Shown here: positions 60,321 to 64,000 of the stretch, one piece after another
How the letters are laid out: every line of letters begins with the position of its first letter
Position numbering within the stretch: position 1 is the stretch's first letter
Assembly: GCF_000425165.1 (NCBI RefSeq)
Contig: NZ_KE384322.1
Coordinates: 154,011-218,010 of the forward strand
Length of the DNA: 64,000 nucleotides
Direction of reading: 5' to 3'
Origin: Photobacterium halotolerans DSM 18316
Lineage (GTDB): Bacteria; Pseudomonadota; Gammaproteobacteria; Enterobacterales; Vibrionaceae
Notes under the pieces: generated by a model
Told to the model about the DNA's origin: nothing
Database searches by the model: none
What the model saw: only the letters and a program-made list of their open reading frames with translations
Translations under genes and position numbers: made by a program

Positions 60321-60880
60321 TGACAACACAAATGCAATCCACCCTGTACGGCCCGGTCCCGCAGCACCTTTTTCAGCTGGCGAAAGACATACGCCTGCTG
60401 ATCTGCGATGTTGATGGCGTATTTTCCGACGGCCGTATTTACATGGGTAACAACGGCGAAGAGCTGAAAACCTTTCATACCCGCGACGGCTATGGCATTA
60501 AGTCCCTGATGGCCGGCGGGGTCGAAGTGGCCATTATCACAGGCCGCCGCTCGCAGATTGTTGAAAACCGTATGTCAGCGCTGGGTATCAGACATATCTA
60601 TCAGGGTCAGGACAACAAACTGGCCGCTTATCAGGATATTGTCGATAAACTGGGTATTGCCGCTGAGTATACGGCCTATATCGGCGATGATCTCATTGAC
60701 TGGCCTGTGATGGCCGAAGTGGGACTGTCCGTTTGCGTCGCCGACGGCCACCCGCTGCTGTCACAGCGTGCCAGCCTGACCACCCGCACCAAAGGCGGCT
60801 ATGGCGCGGTACGCGAAGTCTGCGATCTGATCCTTGAGGCGCGCGGCGAACTGGATCAGCATAAGGGTCTGAGTATATGA
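60320..60880 (+). CDS. kdsC: KDO-8-phosphate phosphatase KdsC
   Basis: KdsC removes phosphate from KDO-8-phosphate. The 186-residue protein is a HAD-superfamily C0 phosphatase: the nucleophile motif DVDGVFSDG lies near residue 31, GIKSLMAGGVEVAIITGR gives motif II, and YIGDDLIDWP gives motif IV. It overlaps kdsD at the start and lptC by 4 bp. With kdsD it supplies two steps of Kdo synthesis. Confidence 0.97.
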   Translation: MTTQMQSTLYGPVPQHLFQLAKDIRLLICDVDGVFSDGRIYMGNNGEELKTFHTRDGYGIKSLMAGGVEVAIITGRRSQIVENRMSALGIRHIYQGQDNKLAAYQDIVDKLGIAAEYTAYIGDDLIDWPVMAEVGLSVCVADGHPLLSQRASLTTRTKGGYGAVREVCDLILEARGELDQHKGLSI

Positions 60881-61440
60881 CGTTAAACCGGTTACTCTGT
60901 GCGCTGCTGGTCATACTGTGTGCATGGACCGGTTACTACCTGCTGCAAAAGCACTGGCAGCAGGACACGCTGACCGCGCCGGATAACGAAAAGCCGATCT
61001 TTACCGGTACCGGGGTAAAAAACACCTCGTACAACGAGGCGGGCATTCGCAGCTACCGCATCGAATCAGACACGCTGGAGTATTTCAACCTCAGTGGTAA
61101 TACCGAATTCAAGCAGCCTGTGATCTGGGTCTACAAAGAGGGTAAAGAAAGTGAATGGCGCATCAGTGCAAATCACGCCACACTAGATAAAGAACACATT
61201 CTGCAGATGTCTGGTAATGTGCGGATCTTCAATCTGTTACCTGACTCCGCCATTGATGCGATAAAAACAGATACACTGCGATTAGATTTAATCAGCAAAG
61301 ATTTCGACACCCCCGATCCGGTCACTATTACCGGCAGTGCCTTTCAGAACGAAGGCATTGGGATGAAAGGGAACATGGAACGCAGTGTGGCGACCCTGAT
61401 GAATAATGTAAAAGGTAGATATGAAGCTTTGCAAAATTAG
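60877..61440 (+). CDS. lptC: LptC, inner-membrane LPS-transport bridge
   Basis: LptC is the bitopic inner-membrane subunit that passes LPS from LptB2FG to LptA. The 187-residue protein has one N-terminal membrane helix (about residues 6-24), then a periplasmic beta-jellyroll domain (YNEAGIRSYRIESDTLEYFN). It overlaps kdsC by 4 bp and lptA by 20 bp. Confidence 0.95.
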   Translation: MTLNRLLCALLVILCAWTGYYLLQKHWQQDTLTAPDNEKPIFTGTGVKNTSYNEAGIRSYRIESDTLEYFNLSGNTEFKQPVIWVYKEGKESEWRISANHATLDKEHILQMSGNVRIFNLLPDSAIDAIKTDTLRLDLISKDFDTPDPVTITGSAFQNEGIGMKGNMERSVATLMNNVKGRYEALQN

Positions 61441-61921
61441 CGCCCTGCTGTGCCTGGTAGTCAGCACCTCTGGCTGGGCATTAAGCAACGATACCGAGCA
61501 GCCGATATATATCAACTCGGACAGCCAGGAACTGGACATCCAGAAAAATGTGGTGACCTTTACCGGCAACGTCTCGCTGCGTCAGGGCAGTATTGATATC
61601 CGTGCCGACAAAATCATTGTCACTCGCCAGACTCAGAATGGCGATCAGCAGACGATCGATGCCTATGGATCACCGGCCACGTTTTATCAGAAGATGGATG
61701 ACGGCAAGCCAATCAACGGCTCTGCCATGCAGATGCGCTATGAAACGGCAAGCGAATTCCTCAAGATGACAGACAAAGCCGTACTGGTTCAGGAAGGCAG
61801 CGAAATTAAAGGCAAAACCATCAGTTACAAGATTGATGAGCAGAAACTGGTTGCGACCAGTGGTGATCAGCAGCGCGTGACCACCATACTGCAGCCGAAT
61901 CAGATCAAACAAAAACAATAA
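61421..61921 (+). CDS. lptA: LptA, periplasmic LPS-transport bridge
   Basis: LptA polymerises into the periplasmic bridge that carries LPS from LptC to LptD. The 166-residue precursor has a signal peptide ending SGWA, then the OstA-like jellyroll fold (PIYINSDSQELDIQKNVVTF, AYGSPATFYQKMDDGKPING). The start lies inside lptC, so translation is coupled. It is 12 bp before lptB. Confidence 0.96.
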   Translation: MKLCKISALLCLVVSTSGWALSNDTEQPIYINSDSQELDIQKNVVTFTGNVSLRQGSIDIRADKIIVTRQTQNGDQQTIDAYGSPATFYQKMDDGKPINGSAMQMRYETASEFLKMTDKAVLVQEGSEIKGKTISYKIDEQKLVATSGDQQRVTTILQPNQIKQKQ

Positions 61922-61933
61922 ATAAGAGAACGA

Positions 61934-62659
61934 ATGTCAAAGTTAACCGCAACCCATCTGGCGAAAAGCTACAACGGCCGCAAAGTTGTTTCCGATGTCA
62001 GCCTGGAAGTGGAGTCCGGCAAGATTGTCGGTCTGCTTGGCCCGAACGGTGCCGGCAAAACCACGTCGTTTTATATGATTGTTGGTCTGGTTGCCCGTGA
62101 TGAAGGCCAGATCACCATTGACGGCCATGACATCAGCCTGCAACCCATGCATAACCGCGCCCGGATGGGAATTGGTTATCTGCCGCAGGAAGCCTCTATC
62201 TTCCGCAAGCTGAGTGTGCATGACAACCTGATGGCGGTGCTGCAAACCCGCTCAGATCTGAGCAAAGCCGAACGCCAGGACAAGCTTGAGGAACTGCTGG
62301 ATGAGTTCCATATCCAGCATATCCGCAACAGTCAGGGTATGGCATTGTCAGGCGGTGAGCGGCGCCGGGTTGAGATCGCCCGCGCACTGGCGGCAAATCC
62401 TAAGTTTATTCTGCTGGATGAACCGTTTGCCGGGGTTGACCCTATCTCAGTGATCGATATCAAGAAGATCATCGAACACCTCAGAGATCGCGGCCTGGGC
62501 GTGTTAATCACAGATCACAACGTACGGGAAACGCTGGACGTCTGTGAGCACGCTTACATCGTCAGCCAGGGACAGCTGATTGCTCACGGCACACCGTCTG
62601 ATGTCCTCAATGACGAGCATGTGAAACGCGTCTATCTGGGAGACCAGTTCCGTCTATAG
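61934..62659 (+). CDS. lptB: LptB, LPS-export ABC ATPase
   Basis: LptB powers LPS extraction with LptF and LptG (not encoded here). The 241-residue protein has Walker [15 protein letters not shown] (about residues 36-49), signature [16 protein letters not shown], Walker [14 protein letters not shown] and H-loop [10 protein letters not shown]. The gene ends 121 bp before rpoN, the neighbour seen throughout gammaproteobacteria. Confidence 0.98.
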   Translation: MSKLTATHLAKSYNGRKVVSDVSLEVESGKIVGLLGPNGAGKTTSFYMIVGLVARDEGQITIDGHDISLQPMHNRARMGIGYLPQEASIFRKLSVHDNLMAVLQTRSDLSKAERQDKLEELLDEFHIQHIRNSQGMALSGGERRRVEIARALAANPKFILLDEPFAGVDPISVIDIKKIIEHLRDRGLGVLITDHNVRETLDVCEHAYIVSQGQLIAHGTPSDVLNDEHVKRVYLGDQFRL

Positions 62660-62780
62660 TTATAGATAAAAGGACACAACCGAGGTAAGCTGCCAAGGCT
62701 GGTCGAAGGTTTTGATTCGACTGGCCTAAAGACCCCAAAACAAGCGATTCATACAATAATCACAAGGTGTCTGTACACGC

Positions 62781-64000
62781 ATGAAAACTTCGCTCCAGCT
62801 CAAGCTTGGCCAACAATTGGCAATGACGCCGCAACTGCAACAGGCCATTCGTCTGCTGCAACTTTCTACCCTGGATCTGCAACAGGAAATCCAGGAGGCC
62901 TTAGATGCCAACCCCCTGCTGGAGCTTGACGAAAGCCACCCGGATGGCGACACCCCGTCGTCTGATGCTGATGACATCCACGCCGACGGCAAAAACGATG
63001 CCGCTGAACAATACGAGGACATCAGCAACGATTCCTTTGATACTTCCGATGTTATAGAACAGCGGGAAATGCCGGCCGAACTGCCCGTTGATACCACCTG
63101 GGACGATGTCTACAGTGCCGGTACCGGCAGTGCCGGGATTGCGCCGGATGACGACATGCCTGTCTATCAGGGTGAGACCACAGAAACCCTGCAGGATTAC
63201 CTGATGTGGCAGCTGGAGCTGACGCCGTTCAGCGACACCGACCGCGCCATTGCTTTTGCCATCATTGATGCCGTGGATGAAAAAGGCTATCTCACCAGCA
63301 CCTGCGACGATATTCTGGAAAGCATGGGCGATGAAAACGTCGAACTTGATGAAGTCGAAGCCGTCCTCAAACGCGTCCAGCAATTTGATCCGCTGGGCGT
63401 GGCATCGCGCGATCTGCGCGAGTGCCTGCTGCTGCAACTGGCCACCTATCCGGAAGACACGCCCTGGCTGAACGAAGCGAAAATGGTGCTGATTGAGCAC
63501 CTGGATTTGCTGGGCAACCGTGACTATCGCCAGCTGATGCGCGACACTAAGCTCAAAGAAGATGAGCTGAAAAATGTCATGGCGCTGATCCACACGCTGG
63601 AGCCCCGCCCGGGCAACCGCGTGGTGGCCTCGGAAACCGAGTATGTCATTCCTGACGTTTCAGTGTTCAAAGACAAAGGCAAATGGGTGGTGACTATCAA
63701 CCCGGACAGCGTGCCGCGCCTTCGCGTCAACGAACAGTACGCGGCGATGAGCAAACAAACGCGCAACAGTGCCGACAGCCAGTTTATCCGTAGCCATCTT
63801 CAGGATGCCAAATGGCTGATCAAAAGCCTGGAGAGCCGCAACGATACCCTGCTGAAAGTGGCGCGCTGTATTGTGGAACATCAGCAAGATTTTTTTGAAT
63901 ACGGTGAGGAAGCCATGAAACCTATGGTCCTCAACGATATTGCCCTGGCCGTTGAAATGCACGAGTCAACGATCTCCCGGGTGACCACCCAGAAATTTAT
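62781..64000 (+). CDS. rpoN: RNA polymerase sigma-54 factor RpoN, N-terminal part
   Basis: Sigma-54 directs RNA polymerase to -24/-12 promoters opened by enhancer-binding proteins (nitrogen, flagella, and in vibrios quorum-sensing genes). About 406 residues are present. The Gln/Leu-rich activator-contact region I begins [20 protein letters not shown], a strongly acidic region II covers about residues 50-115, and the core-binding region and most of the DNA-binding region follow to [12 protein letters not shown]. The conserved RpoN box lies beyond the window. The frame is open to the edge. Confidence 0.97.
   Translation, partial: MKTSLQLKLGQQLAMTPQLQQAIRLLQLSTLDLQQEIQEALDANPLLELDESHPDGDTPSSDADDIHADGKNDAAEQYEDISNDSFDTSDVIEQREMPAELPVDTTWDDVYSAGTGSAGIAPDDDMPVYQGETTETLQDYLMWQLELTPFSDTDRAIAFAIIDAVDEKGYLTSTCDDILESMGDENVELDEVEAVLKRVQQFDPLGVASRDLRECLLLQLATYPEDTPWLNEAKMVLIEHLDLLGNRDYRQLMRDTKLKEDELKNVMALIHTLEPRPGNRVVASETEYVIPDVSVFKDKGKWVVTINPDSVPRLRVNEQYAAMSKQTRNSADSQFIRSHLQDAKWLIKSLESRNDTLLKVARCIVEHQQDFFEYGEEAMKPMVLNDIALAVEMHESTISRVTTQKF

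Overview
The window is a 64 kb stretch of housekeeping chromosome from a gammaproteobacterium, most probably Vibrionaceae (Photobacterium/Grimontia-like). The family call rests on gene order and protein content: pdhR-aceE-aceF-lpdA, divergent ampD/nadC, pilABCD-coaE-zapD-yacG, a secA region carrying dciA and no secM, a dcw cluster without ddlB, petABC between sspA and rpsI, and degQ-degS. Base composition looks even, and no phage, IS element, tRNA, rRNA operon or CRISPR was seen. The genus is an inference.

Layout. 1-6.4 kb: the pyruvate dehydrogenase operon (lpdA cut by the window edge) under PdhR, with two PdhR boxes upstream. 6.6-11.2 kb: ampD/nadC, then glpTQ for glycerol-3-phosphate and glycerophosphodiesters. 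11.2-17.3 kb: type IV pilus genes pilABCD, then coaE, zapD and yacG. 17.3-21.4 kb: mutT, secA and the divergent helicase-loader gene dciA. 21.5-38.2 kb (read from the right): the division/cell-wall cluster rsmH-ftsL-ftsI-murE-murF-mraY-murD-ftsW-murG-murC-ftsQ-ftsA-ftsZ-lpxC. 38.6-43.4 kb: rnpB (RNase P RNA), rsmI, lpoA, yraN, diaA, dolP. 43.4-49.9 kb: zapE-rplM-rpsI-petABC-sspA-sspB. 50.1-53.2 kb: zapG, degQ, degS. 53.3-58 kb: mlaFEDCB-ibaG-murA. 58.4-64 kb: yrbG-kdsD-kdsC-lptC-lptA-lptB-rpoN (rpoN cut by the edge).

How it fits together. Most of the window builds and polices the cell envelope: peptidoglycan precursors (murA to murG, mraY), septal synthesis and division (fts, zapD/E/G, lpoA), lipid A and Kdo synthesis (lpxC, kdsD/C), LPS export (lptC/A/B), phospholipid retrieval (mla), protein export (secA) and envelope quality control (degQ/degS, dolP). 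degQ has a close match to a sigma-E promoter, and DegS starts the sigma-E response.

No wholly new multi-gene system is visible. The most interesting signals are non-coding or very small. mraZ is missing from its usual slot ahead of rsmH, where a promoter, phased GTGG-like repeats and a cysteine-rich 20-codon leader ORF remain. A 29-codon ORF ends 2 nt before secA, where other bacteria carry secM. Nested palindromes lie between secA and dciA. A 17-bp palindrome exactly fills the glpT promoter spacer. Mutually exclusive hairpins lie between degS and murA.
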